The position numbers and the translations under genes were made by a program. From assembly GCA_946221915.1 (NCBI GenBank), contig CAMIKG010000023.1:1-56846 (forward strand): a stretch of 56,846 nucleotides of DNA, in the 5' to 3' direction. Shown one piece after another: positions 26,731 to 35,627 of the stretch (position 1 is the first letter of the stretch; every line of letters begins with the position of its first letter). A model generated the notes under the pieces. That model made no database searches. It was not told the origin of the DNA and worked only from the letters and a program-made list of their open reading frames with translations. Source of the DNA: an uncultured Erwinia sp. Lineage in GTDB: Bacteria > Pseudomonadota > Gammaproteobacteria > Enterobacterales > Enterobacteriaceae.

Positions 26731-27894
26731 ATGTTGCGCGTCAACGTGCATAACCGCGTGCTGTTGCTGCTGGTGGCATTACAGCTGCTGGCGCTCGGCC
26801 TGCTTCCTTTACTCTCTTACGCGCCCAACCGGCTGGTGTCTGGCCAGCCGCTGGCGCTGTGGTCACTGCTGAGCGGCGTGAACTGGCTGCTGCTGCTGCC
26901 GCTGGCATTGTTGCTGGTGCTGGCTTTCCTGCGTCCGCAGCCTGTGACGCTGCTGCTGGTGGTGGCGCTCAGTGAGCTGTTGCTGACGCTGCTGGTGGCG
27001 CTGAGCGGCCATCAGGCGGCGCTGCTGGCGCAGCAGGGGTCACCGCTGGCGCGCACGGCGTTTGGCAGCGGTCTGTGGCTCGCGGGGGCGCTCTGTTTGC
27101 TGATGGCGGCGGATGCGCTGGCACGGCTGGTGCGCCGGCCGCTGTGGCGGCTGTTGCTGAATGCGCAGATGTGGTTGCCGGTGGTGGCACTGCTGTTGCT
27201 CGGCCAGCTCGACCAGCTGGCGTTAATCCGTGAGTACAGCAACCGGCAGGAGGTGTTTGATCAGGCGCTGGCGCGTCATCTGTTATTGCTGGGCGGCACT
27301 TTGCTGCCCGCCGCGATCATCGGTTTACCGCTTGGCGTGCTGTGCTACCGTCAGCCGCGCCTGCAGGCGACGGTATTTACCCTGCTGAATATTATTCAGA
27401 CCATCCCATCGGTGGCGCTGTTTGGCCTGTTGATTGCGCCGCTGGCAGGGTTAGCCAGCGCGTTTCCGGCGCTGGGAAGGCTGGGGATCAGCGGCATTGG
27501 CGTCGCGCCAGCGCTGATTGCGCTGGTGCTGTATGCGCTGTTGCCGCTGGTGCGCAGTGTGGTGGCGGGATTGCAGCAGGTGCCTGCGGGGGTTATGGAA
27601 ACAGCGCGCGGCATGGGCATGACGCGTCTGCAGGTGTTCTGTCACGCCGAAGCGCCGCTGGCGTTGCCGGTGATCCTCAGCGGCATGCGTGTAGTCGCGG
27701 TGCAGACGGTAGGGATGGCGGTGGTGGCGGCGCTGATTGGTGCAGGCGGATTTGGCGCGATTATTTTTCAGGGATTACTCAGCAGCGCGCTGGAACTGGT
27801 GTTACTGGGAGTGATCCCGGTGATCGTGCTGGCGGTGACCGTCGACGCGCTGTTTAAGTTTGTTATCTCTTTGCTGGAGGTGGGCGGCTCGTGA
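26731..27894 (+). CDS. yehY: Osmoprotectant ABC permease YehY
   Basis: Inner-membrane permease of 387 residues. An extra N-terminal set of hydrophobic segments (1-170) precedes the BPD permease domain, in which VIQTIPSVALFGLL-like NIIQTIPSVALFGLLIAPLA and MAVVAALIGAGGFGAIIFQG are typical. It starts 12 bases after osmF and its end overlaps yehX by four bases (ATGA-type coupling). It pairs with YehW as the second permease of OsmU. Confidence 0.94.
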   Translation: MLRVNVHNRVLLLLVALQLLALGLLPLLSYAPNRLVSGQPLALWSLLSGVNWLLLLPLALLLVLAFLRPQPVTLLLVVALSELLLTLLVALSGHQAALLAQQGSPLARTAFGSGLWLAGALCLLMAADALARLVRRPLWRLLLNAQMWLPVVALLLLGQLDQLALIREYSNRQEVFDQALARHLLLLGGTLLPAAIIGLPLGVLCYRQPRLQATVFTLLNIIQTIPSVALFGLLIAPLAGLASAFPALGRLGISGIGVAPALIALVLYALLPLVRSVVAGLQQVPAGVMETARGMGMTRLQVFCHAEAPLALPVILSGMRVVAVQTVGMAVVAALIGAGGFGAIIFQGLLSSALELVLLGVIPVIVLAVTVDALFKFVISLLEVGGS

Positions 27895-28829
27895 TCCACT
27901 TTGATCAGGTCAGTAAATATTTTGCCGGTAAAGCCGCGGTCAGCGAACTGACCCTCGACATTGCGGAGGGCGACTTTACCGTGCTGGTTGGCACCTCGGG
28001 TTCCGGTAAATCGACCACATTGAAAATGATTAACCGGCTGATTGAGCACGATCGCGGCATGATTCATTTTGCCGGAGAAGAGATCCGCCGCTTTAAACCG
28101 CAAACGCTGCGGCGACGTATGGGCTACGCCATTCAGTCGATTGGCCTGTTTCCGCACTGGACGGTGGAGCGCAATATCGCCACCGTGCCTGCGCTGCTCG
28201 GCTGGCCCGCAGCGCGTATTCGCCAGCGGGTAAGCGAACTGCTGGCCTTGCTCAGTCTCGATGACGATCTGCGTCTGCGCTATCCGCATCAGCTCTCCGG
28301 CGGTCAGCAGCAGCGTGTCGGCGTGGCGCGTGCGCTGGCGGCGGACCCGGAAGTGCTGCTGATGGATGAACCGTTTGGCGCGCTGGACCCGGTCACCCGC
28401 GCGGCGTTGCAGCAGGAGATTAGCCGCATTCATCAGCTCTCCGGGCGCACCATTGTGCTGGTGACCCATGATATCGACGAAGCGCTGGCGCTGGCGGATA
28501 AGCTGGTGCTGATGGATAAGGGCAGGGTGATCCAGCAGGGCACGCCGCTGGAACTGCTGACGCGTCCCGCCAGTGACTTTGTGCGGGATTTCTTTGGCCG
28601 CAGCGAACTGGGCGTGCGGTTGCTGGCGCTCGGCACCGCGGGCGCTGCGGTAAGGCGTGGCGAGTGGCTGGAACAGCCGCCGGTGCGCGCCGATATCAGC
28701 CTGCGTGAAGCATTGTCACTGTTTATTGAACGCCAGACCGACACATTGCCGGTGGTGGATGCGCAGCAGCGGCCGCTTGGCGTGCTGCATTTTAGCGATC
28801 TGCTGCGTCGTCAGGAGAGGGGAGAGTAA
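27891..28829 (+). CDS. yehX: Osmoprotectant ABC ATPase YehX
   Basis: Cytosolic ATPase subunit of 312 residues. Walker A is GTSGSGKST (34-42), the signature is LSGGQQQRVGVARAL, and Walker B is VLLMDEPFGALDP. After residue about 235 a CBS-like segment (LPVVDAQQRPLGVLHFSDLL) probably senses ionic strength, as in ProV/OpuA ATPases. It overlaps both neighbours. Confidence 0.94.
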   Translation: MIHFDQVSKYFAGKAAVSELTLDIAEGDFTVLVGTSGSGKSTTLKMINRLIEHDRGMIHFAGEEIRRFKPQTLRRRMGYAIQSIGLFPHWTVERNIATVPALLGWPAARIRQRVSELLALLSLDDDLRLRYPHQLSGGQQQRVGVARALAADPEVLLMDEPFGALDPVTRAALQQEISRIHQLSGRTIVLVTHDIDEALALADKLVLMDKGRVIQQGTPLELLTRPASDFVRDFFGRSELGVRLLALGTAGAAVRRGEWLEQPPVRADISLREALSLFIERQTDTLPVVDAQQRPLGVLHFSDLLRRQERGE

Positions 28830-29560
28830 TGCGCTGGTTACGCGATCCGCTGCTGTGGCTGGTGCTGCTGTTCGTGGCGTTATTGCTGGCGTTGCCGTAC
28901 AGCGGCACACTGTTTGCCGCCTGGTTTCCCCAGCTGGAGCGCCCGCTGTATCAGCAGGAGAGTTTTCTGCGTCTGGCGCTGGCGCATCTGCAACTGGTGG
29001 CGATCTCAAGCCTGCTGGCGACGCTGACTGGCGTTGGCTTAGGTGTGCTGGTGACGCGCGGCGCCGGGCGTGAATTTCGTTCACTGGTGGAGACGCTGGT
29101 GGCGGCCGGGCAAACCTTTCCGCCGGTAGCGGTACTGGCGCTGGCGGTGCCGGTGATGGGATTTGGCGAACAGCCAGCGATTATCGCGCTGCTGCTGTAT
29201 GGTTTGCTGCCGATTTTGCAGGGTACGCTGGCGGGGATCAGCGCGGTGCCTGCCAGCGTGCGGGAAACCACCACCGGTGTCGGCATGCATCCCTGGCAGG
29301 GCTTCTGGCTGGTGGAGTTACCGCTGGCCGCGCCAGTGATTCTGGCGGGAATTCGCACCTCGGTGATCATAAATATTGGCACCGCCACCATCGCCTCGAC
29401 GGTAGGCGCGACCACGCTGGGGTCACCGGTGATCATTGGGCTGAGCGGCTTTAACACCGCTTATATTATTCAGGGCGCATTACTGGTGGCGCTGCTGGCG
29501 CTGGTAACCGATCGGCTGTTTGAGCGTTTACTGCAGCGGCTTAAGAAGCATGCAGAATAA
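28829..29560 (+). CDS. yehW: Osmoprotectant ABC permease YehW
   Basis: Inner-membrane permease of 243 residues with one BPD domain. GQTFPPVAVLALAVPVMGFGEQ and VIINIGTATIASTVGATTLG are the QAT-family permease motifs. The start overlaps the yehX stop. The last 20 bases overlap the convergent yohO. Confidence 0.94.
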   Translation: MRWLRDPLLWLVLLFVALLLALPYSGTLFAAWFPQLERPLYQQESFLRLALAHLQLVAISSLLATLTGVGLGVLVTRGAGREFRSLVETLVAAGQTFPPVAVLALAVPVMGFGEQPAIIALLLYGLLPILQGTLAGISAVPASVRETTTGVGMHPWQGFWLVELPLAAPVILAGIRTSVIINIGTATIASTVGATTLGSPVIIGLSGFNTAYIIQGALLVALLALVTDRLFERLLQRLKKHAE

Positions 29561-29648
29561 TGGTGTAACCCACCAGCATCAGGCCGCCAACGCCGCCAAT
29601 AGCCATAATCAGAAACCCTGTAATCACCGCGATTTTTTGCAGCTTCAT
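29541..29648 (-). CDS. yohO: Small membrane protein YohO (UPF0387)
   Basis: A 35-residue single-span membrane protein, read MKLQKIAVITGFLIMAIGGV then GGLMLVGYTIILHAS. Length, composition and the GGxGGxMLxGYTxIL signature match E. coli YohO, which also lies beside yehW and mlrA. Function is unknown. The 3-prime end overlaps yehW. Confidence 0.9.
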   Translation of the reverse strand: MKLQKIAVITGFLIMAIGGVGGLMLVGYTIILHAS

Positions 29649-29724
29649 TATCTTGCCTTTTGCCAGAAAATATCAGCGCGCATGATAACGCGAACTGCCG
29701 CCTCATCAAAGGCGTTCAGGGTGC

Positions 29725-30249
29725 TTAATCCTGCGGTTTATCGAAAAAGATAGTGACGCGCGCCACTTCGACGCCCCATTTTTTCAGCGACGTGACGTTC
29801 AGCAGTCGCCGCTGATCCTGCTGATAGATCCAGTCATCGAAGCTCAGGCGGTAGGTGGAGGAGTCGGTTTTGACGTCCATCTGATAGCGCCAGTTGAAAG
29901 CATTGCCTGCAGCATGGCCGCTGGCTACGCCAATAATATCGCCCGCCGTGCCGCTGTAGCTGCCGTCAGGCTGGCGCAGAATACGCCAGACCCGCGTCTG
30001 CCGCTCGCCATCGTCATAGACAAAATCTTCATGCAGCGTCAGGGTGTTGCCCAGCACTTCGCCGCGAATCGCCACCTCAAAACGGCGCACCTGTTTGCCG
30101 CTATAGTCCTGCACCATCCCCCAGGCGCGTGACTCGCCTGCAAAGTAGCTGAAGATATCGATCTTCGGCGTGGCGGCTTTGTAATCTTCAATGCTCGCGC
30201 CGCAGCCGCTAAGCAGCAGACAGACCAGCAGACACCATTTTTTCCACAT
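29725..30249 (-). CDS. DUF3833 lipoprotein
   Basis: Predicted outer- or inner-membrane lipoprotein of 174 residues. The lipobox LLSG-C places the lipidated Cys at residue 16. The rest is a beta-rich DUF3833 domain with a terminal VARVTIFFDKP. The family travels with cyclopropane-synthase-like gene clusters; its role is unproven. It is the last gene of the nine-gene run that begins at mlrA, one base after the preceding gene's stop. Confidence 0.82.
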   Translation of the reverse strand: MWKKWCLLVCLLLSGCGASIEDYKAATPKIDIFSYFAGESRAWGMVQDYSGKQVRRFEVAIRGEVLGNTLTLHEDFVYDDGERQTRVWRILRQPDGSYSGTAGDIIGVASGHAAGNAFNWRYQMDVKTDSSTYRLSFDDWIYQQDQRRLLNVTSLKKWGVEVARVTIFFDKPQD

Positions 30250-30250
30250 T

Positions 30251-30763
30251 TCAGTTTCCTCCCGTCAGTTGCTGACGTATAGCCGGGTAAGTGGTTTTTT
30301 CTGACAGCCAGATGGCTAAAAACGCATCGCGAAACGCGGCGTCAAAGCGCGGGCCAATAGCGCTAAGCGGCGAGGTGGTCCCTGCCGCCTGCCAGTAAAA
30401 CTGGCCGCCCTGCTGATCGGCCTGAAACGCCAGACGGCTGCCCGGCGTGACATCAGGCCAGACGCGTGCCAGTTGCGTCAGCCAGGCTTTGCGTACCGCC
30501 TCGCTGCCAATCTGTTGCTGCTGCCACTGTTCGTCGGTGGCCTCCAGCAGGTCATCGCGGCTGATTTCGCGACGATAGGTGATCACCAGCGCCAGCGGCC
30601 ACTGCTGCGGCTGCCAGCGCCCCTGTGGCGTCAGCAGTTGCGAGTCATACAGGGTAAAAGGCCCCCATGTCAGGGTTGCGCTGCCAACCTGCCGCCAGTG
30701 CAGCCAGTCGGCGGCCTGCAGCAGAGGCGTGAATAACATTAAACACCACAGCCACTTTTTCAC
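30251..30763 (-). CDS. Chalcone-isomerase-like exported protein
   Basis: Periplasmic protein of 170 residues with a signal peptide ending near QAA (residue 18). The body (VGSATLTWGPFTLYDSQLLTPQG, and later PRFDAAFRDAFLAIWLSEKT) matches the chalcone-isomerase-like fold, whose bacterial and plant relatives bind fatty acids. A catalytic isomerase role is not implied. It is coupled to the DUF2878 gene upstream and the DUF3833 gene downstream. Confidence 0.78.
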   Translation of the reverse strand: MKKWLWCLMLFTPLLQAADWLHWRQVGSATLTWGPFTLYDSQLLTPQGRWQPQQWPLALVITYRREISRDDLLEATDEQWQQQQIGSEAVRKAWLTQLARVWPDVTPGSRLAFQADQQGGQFYWQAAGTTSPLSAIGPRFDAAFRDAFLAIWLSEKTTYPAIRQQLTGGN

Positions 30764-30767
30764 GCCG

Positions 30768-31253
30768 TCACCTCGCGGATTTGCTTAACAGCCAGTGGGT
30801 CAGCGGCAGATACAGCGCCCAGCCGCCGGCCAGCAATGGCCACACCAGGGCAGCGCTTTGCTGCAGTTGCATCGCGCCGAGACGTTCGCCGAGCAGATAA
30901 CTGAACGGTCCGCTGACGGCGCCCAGCGGCACCAGCCAGCGTACTGATAAGTTGAGATCGTTCAGCACCGTACGCCACCAGCAGGCGAAGGTCAGCCATA
31001 ATGCCGCCATCCACAGCGGCAGCCAGCTGCTGCCGGTGAAACGAAACAGGTCGAGCGCCAGCCAGAGAGTGTCCAGCAGCACGCCCGTCAGCATCACCAG
31101 CAGCAATCGTCCGCGACTTGCCGCAGGTGAGATCCACAGCGCCAGCAACGCTATCGCCGCCGCAGGCAGTTCCACCTCCGCGCGTAATCCTACCGCCAGT
31201 GCCCAGTAGAGGTCGAAACCGATCGCCAGCAGCCAGAAATGCGCGCGTGTCAT
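30768..31253 (-). CDS. DUF2878 membrane protein
   Basis: Polytopic inner-membrane protein of 161 residues with about five hydrophobic helices, including FWLLAIGFDLYWALAVGL at the start. The ATG at 31253 overlaps the stop of the methyltransferase gene as ATGA, which fixes the start. The family is known only by its neighbourhood with cyclopropane-synthase-like genes. Confidence 0.8.
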   Translation of the reverse strand: MTRAHFWLLAIGFDLYWALAVGLRAEVELPAAAIALLALWISPAASRGRLLLVMLTGVLLDTLWLALDLFRFTGSSWLPLWMAALWLTFACWWRTVLNDLNLSVRWLVPLGAVSGPFSYLLGERLGAMQLQQSAALVWPLLAGGWALYLPLTHWLLSKSAR

Positions 31254-32479
31254 GGCCGTACGGCGGTAAGCTGAACCGTGCCGATGGTGCGCGCCAGAAA
31301 ACCGGCTTCGCAGTAGCAGAGATAGAACAGCCACATGCGGCGGAAGCGCCGGTCAAACTGCCCATTCTCCAGCTGCGGCCAGGCATGGTCGAAGCGCTGC
31401 CGCCATTCGCGTAATGTGCGCGCGTAGTCGCCGCCGATTTCAAAAATATCGTCCACCTGATAGTCGCTGTGTGCGCTGAGCGTCTGCTCCAGCAGCGCCA
31501 CGGAAGGCAGAAACCCGCCGGGGAAAATATAGCGCTGGATAAAATCGACGCCGCTGGCATAGCTCTCATAGCGTTCCGGGCTGATGGTGATGGCCTGCAG
31601 CACCATGCGGCCGCCCGGCTTGACCAGCTGCTGGCAGCGCTGGATAAACAGCGGGATATAGCGGCGGCCAACGGCTTCCACCATCTCCACCGACACCAGT
31701 TTATCGAACTGCCCCTGCAGCGTGCGGTAATCCTGGCACAGCACGGTAACCTGTTCGCTTAACCCGGCGTCGGCAATGCGCTGACGGGCGAACTGATACT
31801 GTTCCTGCGAAATGGTGGTGGTGGTGACGCGGCAGCCATAGTGGCGTGCGGCGAACTCGGCCAGTGCTCCCCAGCCGGTGCCGATTTCCAGTAAGTGGTC
31901 GCCGGGTTGCAGCGCCAGCTGCTGACACAGACGATGCAGTTTTGCCTCCTGCGCCTGTTCCAGAGTGAGGTCGGCAGTGCGATACCATGCGCTGGAGTAC
32001 TGCATCGACTGGTCCAGGAAAGCGCGGTAGAAGTCATTACCCAGATCGTAATGGGCGGCGATATTGCGTTTCGCCTGCCGCACGCTGTTGCGCCGCAGCC
32101 CGTGAATCAGCTTATTCAGCGGCGTGGTCAGCCAGCTGAGACGCGCTTCCAGCCGATCCGTCACTGCCATATTCAGCGCCAGCACCTGGATCACGGCGGT
32201 GAGATCGGGCGTATCCCAATCATCATCCATATAGCTTTCCGCTGCGGCGATGCTGCCGCCCAGCAACACGCGGCGGTAAGCGCGCGTGTGTCGTACATGG
32301 ACTTCCGCCTGCAGCGCAGCTTTCGCATCACCAAAAAAATGATCGCCAAGGTGGGGATCGCAAATACGCAGACCCGCATCACGAATGTGCGTCAGCAGGG
32401 TGAAAATAATGCGCCGCGAGGCAGAGTGCCGTTTACCCATTTTTGTGCTGTGTGTCATGCCCGGTTCAGACAAGCTCAT
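31250..32479 (-). CDS. Cyclopropane-fatty-acid-synthase-like SAM methyltransferase
   Basis: Predicted peripheral membrane enzyme of 409 residues that methylates unsaturated acyl chains using S-adenosylmethionine. The signature HYDLGNDFY is at 143-151 and the SAM loop LEIGTGWG at 197-204. Compared with E. coli Cfa as I recall it, Glu268 and Tyr352 of the active site are kept. The bicarbonate-binding Cys is Ser163 and the His is Gln295. That argues against ordinary cyclopropane formation and for a different methyl-transfer outcome. It is translationally coupled to DUF2878. Confidence 0.87.
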   Translation of the reverse strand: MSLSEPGMTHSTKMGKRHSASRRIIFTLLTHIRDAGLRICDPHLGDHFFGDAKAALQAEVHVRHTRAYRRVLLGGSIAAAESYMDDDWDTPDLTAVIQVLALNMAVTDRLEARLSWLTTPLNKLIHGLRRNSVRQAKRNIAAHYDLGNDFYRAFLDQSMQYSSAWYRTADLTLEQAQEAKLHRLCQQLALQPGDHLLEIGTGWGALAEFAARHYGCRVTTTTISQEQYQFARQRIADAGLSEQVTVLCQDYRTLQGQFDKLVSVEMVEAVGRRYIPLFIQRCQQLVKPGGRMVLQAITISPERYESYASGVDFIQRYIFPGGFLPSVALLEQTLSAHSDYQVDDIFEIGGDYARTLREWRQRFDHAWPQLENGQFDRRFRRMWLFYLCYCEAGFLARTIGTVQLTAVRP

Positions 32480-32482
32480 GGT

Positions 32483-33196
32483 TTAATTCCCCGACTTCGG
32501 ATGGTCGTAAATCGGCGCACCTTTGCGCCACAACTTGAACGCCTGCCAGTAAATCGCCAGTGCAGTGCGTAATGTCATTAAGGGGAAGCGCCATAAATGA
32601 TGGCGCAGGTTAGCGCGCGTCAGCGGCTGCTGACGCAGATACAACGTGGCATCGAACTCCCTTCCGGCACGGTGGTTTTCAATATGCACGCGCAGCGACT
32701 GACCCGGCGGGGACAGCCGCCAGTGGTAGGTCATGTCCATTGGGTTAAAGGGCGAGACGTGAAACGCTTTGCTGGTGGTTTCGCCGCCATCCGGCCTGAC
32801 GGCATAGGTATGGCGCTCATTCCACGGGGTGTTACGGACTTCCGCCAGCAGCCAGCGCAGCTGGCCATTCGCGTCATACAGATAGTAAAAATTAACCGGA
32901 TTAAAGGCGTTGCCAAAATAGCGCAGCTGACACAGCAGCAGCACCTTTCCCGTCAGCTGCTCGCCGGTGAGTTGTGCGATACGCTGCTGTGCTCGCGCTT
33001 TAATATCGCCACCGCCGAGAAAATCAGCGGTGTCAAAAGAGGCGGCGGCAAAACGCCCGCGCCGGATACCCACCAGCGGCAGCTGCGCCAGTTCATCGAG
33101 ATCAATCAGCGCCATGAAAATGGCGTAACTGAACTGATGATCGACCGGCGTAAAGCGGCGATGACGCACATGGCCGCGGTACAGGCAGCTGTTCAC
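32483..33196 (-). CDS. DUF1365 protein
   Basis: Predicted cytosolic protein of 237 residues. The family hallmarks CQLRYFGNAFNPVNFYYLYD and KAFHVSPFNPMDMTYHW are clear. DUF1365 genes almost always accompany a flavoprotein and a cyclopropane-synthase-like gene, and a role in acyl-chain modification is suspected. The start overlaps the flavoprotein stop by four bases. Confidence 0.87.
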   Translation of the reverse strand: MNSCLYRGHVRHRRFTPVDHQFSYAIFMALIDLDELAQLPLVGIRRGRFAAASFDTADFLGGGDIKARAQQRIAQLTGEQLTGKVLLLCQLRYFGNAFNPVNFYYLYDANGQLRWLLAEVRNTPWNERHTYAVRPDGGETTSKAFHVSPFNPMDMTYHWRLSPPGQSLRVHIENHRAGREFDATLYLRQQPLTRANLRHHLWRFPLMTLRTALAIYWQAFKLWRKGAPIYDHPKSGN

Positions 33197-34458
33197 AGCA
33201 GGCCCGCCTTTTCCATGCCGGAGACCACATCCAGCGCGCTGCGGATACCGTCTTCATGAAAGCCGTTATAGCTCCATGCCCCGCAGAACCAGCTGCGGCG
33301 CTGACCATTCAGCACCAGGCGCTGCTCCTGCGCCGCCAGGCTCTTTGCGCCAAATTGCGGATGGTGGTAGCAGAAGCTCGCCAGCACTTTGCCGGGGTCA
33401 ATTGGCTGGGTCGGATTCAGCGACACACAAAAGGTCTGTGGCGCTCTGATCCCCTGCAGGATATTCATGTTGTATGTCACGCTGGCGCCGAGTTGCTCAT
33501 CGCCAGGGCTGGCGTGATCAAGATGATAATTCCAGCTCGCCCACGCGCCGCGCCGCTGTGGCAGTAAACGGGTATCGGTATGCAGTACCACCTGATTGGC
33601 GCGATACGGCGTGGCGGAGAGCATCGCCTGCTCTTCGGGCGTGGCATCTGCCAGCAACTGCAGGGTCTGATCGCAATGGCTGGCGAAAATCACCTGATCA
33701 AACTGTTGGCTGCCCGCCGCCGTCTCCACAGTCACGCCGTCGTCATGGCGGCGTACCGTCAGCACGGGGGTGTTGAGGTGCAGCTGCAGCTTATCGCCCA
33801 GCAGGCTCAGCAGACGGCGAACATACTGGCGCGAACCGCCGGGAATGACGTACCACTGCGGGCGGTTAACCACATCCAGCAAACCATGATGATTAAAGAA
33901 ATGCAGGAACAGTGACAGCGGCATCTGGCGCATTTCCGCCAGCGATGTCGACCAGATAGCCGCGCCCATCGGCAAAATGTAGTGGCGGGCAAAGAATTCG
34001 CTGAAACCCTGGCTGATCAGAAAATCATCCAGCGTTTTATCGTCATTCTGCTGTTGCAGCCACTGCTTGCCGCGTTTATTAAACCGCAGGATCTCGCGAA
34101 TAAAGCACCAGAACGACGGCCGCAACAGGTTACGGCGCTGCACAAACAGGCTGCTCAGCGTATGGCCGTTATATTCCAGACCGCTCGCCTGATTACGCAC
34201 GGAAAAGCTCATTTCGGTTTTCTGGCTTTCCATGCCCAGTTCTGCCAGCAGTGACAGAAAATGCGGATACGTGCGGTCATTAAACACAATAAAACCGGTG
34301 TCGATGGCGTAGTGCTGGCCCTGCAGTTCTACATCCACCGTGGCGGTATGACCGCCTGGCGTTGCCGCCGCCTCAAAAAGTTGTACTTCAGCATGTTGCG
34401 CCAGTTTCCAGGCACAACTCAGACCGGCAATCCCGCTGCCGATAATGGCGATCTTCAC
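33193..34458 (-). CDS. FAD-dependent amine-oxidase-type oxidoreductase
   Basis: Flavoprotein of 421 residues. The dinucleotide motif IIGSGIAGLSCAW is at 5-17, followed by FEAAATPGGHT. The body resembles the NAD(P)-binding amine-oxidase/desaturase-like group found beside DUF1365 genes. The likely substrate is an acyl chain on a phospholipid, by context only. It lies four bases after the SDR gene. Confidence 0.85.
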   Translation of the reverse strand: MKIAIIGSGIAGLSCAWKLAQHAEVQLFEAAATPGGHTATVDVELQGQHYAIDTGFIVFNDRTYPHFLSLLAELGMESQKTEMSFSVRNQASGLEYNGHTLSSLFVQRRNLLRPSFWCFIREILRFNKRGKQWLQQQNDDKTLDDFLISQGFSEFFARHYILPMGAAIWSTSLAEMRQMPLSLFLHFFNHHGLLDVVNRPQWYVIPGGSRQYVRRLLSLLGDKLQLHLNTPVLTVRRHDDGVTVETAAGSQQFDQVIFASHCDQTLQLLADATPEEQAMLSATPYRANQVVLHTDTRLLPQRRGAWASWNYHLDHASPGDEQLGASVTYNMNILQGIRAPQTFCVSLNPTQPIDPGKVLASFCYHHPQFGAKSLAAQEQRLVLNGQRRSWFCGAWSYNGFHEDGIRSALDVVSGMEKAGLL

Positions 34459-34462
34459 TACA

Positions 34463-35179
34463 CTACCTCGCGATTTGCTGGGTCAACAGTCGCTGCCACG
34501 ACTGGGGTAAACGTGCTGTCAGACGCAGCAACAGGGCAAACAACGCTGGAAAGACAATTTCCTGTTTTCCGCGCGCCAGACCGCGGCGGATATATTTAGC
34601 GGCCTGCTCCACGCTAATAATCATTGGCATGGGAAAATCATTGCGTGCCGTCAGCGGCGTGGTAACAAAACCCGGTTGTACCAGTGAAATATGAATTTGT
34701 TTGCGGCGCAGATCCTGCGCCAGGCTGCGGGCAAAATAGGCCAGCGCCGCTTTCGATGCGCCATAGGCTTCTGCGCGTGGCAGCGGCACCAGGCTGGCGG
34801 TGGAACCGACCAGCGCCACGCGGCTACCAGCGCTGAGCTGTGGCAGCAGGGCATCCAGACAGTTAACCGGACCGCTGAAATTGGTGCTCATGACATGATG
34901 GACTTTCTCCGCCTCCACCACGCCATCGTCGAGATATTCACAGGTGCCGGCGCAGAGAATCGCCAGCTCTACGCTCTTGTCTGCCAGAGCTTCACGGGTG
35001 GCGGCGAGATCGGTGATGTCGAACTGGCAGAGGATAATGTCTGGCGCGTGCTGGTGCAGATGCGCGAGCTTATCGCCGTCACGACCGCAGGCGATCACCT
35101 GCCAGCCGTCAGCCGCATAGTCACACGCCAGCTGAAAGCCAATGCCCGAGCTGGCGCCGGTAATCAGCACACGTTTCAT
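34463..35179 (-). CDS. Short-chain dehydrogenase of the lipid cluster
   Basis: Classical SDR of 238 residues with ITGASSGIG at 6-14, NFSGP, and the Tyr-Lys pair in AYGASKAAL. The C-terminal 45 residues are hydrophobic/basic (LFALLLRLTARLPQSW), suggesting membrane association. The ATG at 35179 overlaps the SnoaL-like gene's stop as ATGA, which decides the start against longer frames. Confidence 0.85.
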   Translation of the reverse strand: MKRVLITGASSGIGFQLACDYAADGWQVIACGRDGDKLAHLHQHAPDIILCQFDITDLAATREALADKSVELAILCAGTCEYLDDGVVEAEKVHHVMSTNFSGPVNCLDALLPQLSAGSRVALVGSTASLVPLPRAEAYGASKAALAYFARSLAQDLRRKQIHISLVQPGFVTTPLTARNDFPMPMIISVEQAAKYIRRGLARGKQEIVFPALFALLLRLTARLPQSWQRLLTQQIAR

Positions 35180-35613
35180 GTTTTTAGCCTTTTTTTCAGC
35201 AGGCGGATCGCGCCGCCCAGCACCGGAACTTTCTCGTACAGCATTTCGCCCAGATCGTAATAGTCGCGCTGGAAGACAATTCGTTCGTCGCGAAACACCA
35301 GGTAGCTGCTGCCTTCCAGCGTCTGGGCAGCGCTGCGTTGCAGCGCCGGATGGGCATATTCCATGCGCCATAACAGCAACGCACACTGGTCGAAATAGTG
35401 CTGGTGGGTCACCTGGAAACGGCAGTAGCGCAGGTTTTTCAGCAGCGAAGCAAAATAGCGCTCCAGTGCCTCCACACCATGGTGCTGGCCCACCGGGTCG
35501 ACTAATAGCGTATCATCATGATAAATTTCGCTAAGCTGGCTCAGCAGGCTGGGTTGCAGATGCTGGTAAAACGTCACCAGAGTTTTAAGAGTCACCTGTT
35601 GCGCATGCTGCAT
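35176..35613 (-). CDS. SnoaL/NTF2-like protein
   Basis: Small cytosolic alpha+beta-barrel protein of 145 residues in the NTF2-like superfamily (FYQHLQPSLLSQLSEIYHDD, then DPVGQHHGVEAL). Such proteins bind hydrophobic ligands or catalyse isomerisation. It starts 14 bases after mlrA and is the first gene of the lipid set proper. Confidence 0.8.
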   Translation of the reverse strand: MQHAQQVTLKTLVTFYQHLQPSLLSQLSEIYHDDTLLVDPVGQHHGVEALERYFASLLKNLRYCRFQVTHQHYFDQCALLLWRMEYAHPALQRSAAQTLEGSSYLVFRDERIVFQRDYYDLGEMLYEKVPVLGGAIRLLKKRLKT

Positions 35614-35627
35614 ATCCCTTCGCTCCT

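Noticed and set aside
31250..32479. Housekeeping cfa gene
   Set aside because: The bicarbonate-binding Cys and His are substituted and it is embedded in a DUF1365/flavoprotein cluster typical of the non-housekeeping paralogues.
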